From contig OY755042.1 of assembly GCA_963576565.1 (NCBI GenBank), positions 103,342,314-103,406,313 on the forward strand: DNA of 64,000 bases, read 5' to 3'. Below are more notes on the stretch, generated by a model that saw only the letters and a list, made by a program, of their open reading frames with translations, searched no databases and had not been told where the DNA came from. The DNA itself is not shown here. Within the stretch, counting starts at the first letter, position 1. The DNA comes from Aspidapion aeneum. Its lineage: Eukaryota > Arthropoda > Insecta > Coleoptera > Brentidae.

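Overview
This window is eukaryotic, intron-rich, AT-rich and packed with transposable elements; it looks like a large insect genome (a beetle would fit, but I cannot name the species). The only host gene I can establish is VPS13B, the COH1-type bridge-like lipid-transfer protein. It lies on the minus strand across the whole window. I could place 27 consecutive coding exons (63934-64000 down to 4444-4587). They have GT/AG borders, and their reading phases join without a break into about 2,335 codons. The N-terminal part lies beyond the right edge and the C-terminal part beyond the left edge.

Nearly everything else is repeat DNA in the introns. Introns without insertions are about 130-340 bp; the others are swollen by nested elements. 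From left to right: a P-element-like remnant and a mariner remnant (1-1605); a cluster of TA-flanked MITEs carrying two copies of a HINE/DINE-1-like family with a CAGA microsatellite (1640-4350); two more HINE copies (5192-5946, 7022-7764); an RTE-like LINE fragment (9408-10440); a composite hairpin plus 129-bp tandem-repeat element hosting a hAT MITE (10640-12249); a pogo-like MITE, a small TIR element and a P-like element with a near-perfect 8-bp target duplication (13306-16260); a nearly complete Jockey-like LINE (about 16500-22864) whose ORF1 is split by a TA-flanked DNA transposon; an RTE-like relic (23645-25600); a PIF/Harbinger-like element with a MADF-domain relic (25969-27715); and a 5'-truncated Jockey-like LINE (28765-29955).

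The right half holds a CR1/Jockey-type LINE (about 31690-33880), a second hairpin/tandem-repeat element interrupting a decayed copy of a VPS13B exon (35844-38164), foldback MITEs (40014-40660, 44615-45797), another non-LTR RT (47430-48770), an inverted-arm element (49090-50910), a possible URM1-like fragment followed by an RTE insertion with a 14-bp target duplication (52478-53590), and a LINE interrupted by an unclassified 3.9-kb element with a perfect 8-bp target duplication and 12-bp GATTAC arrays (54205-59510). A third copy of the hairpin element follows (59931-63495), in which a 284-bp unit is amplified nine times head to tail.

The host story is therefore one conserved membrane-contact gene whose small introns have become a multi-layer transposon archive. 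I see no RNA gene beyond tRNA-like SINE fragments, no CRISPR array, no operon and no viral genome.
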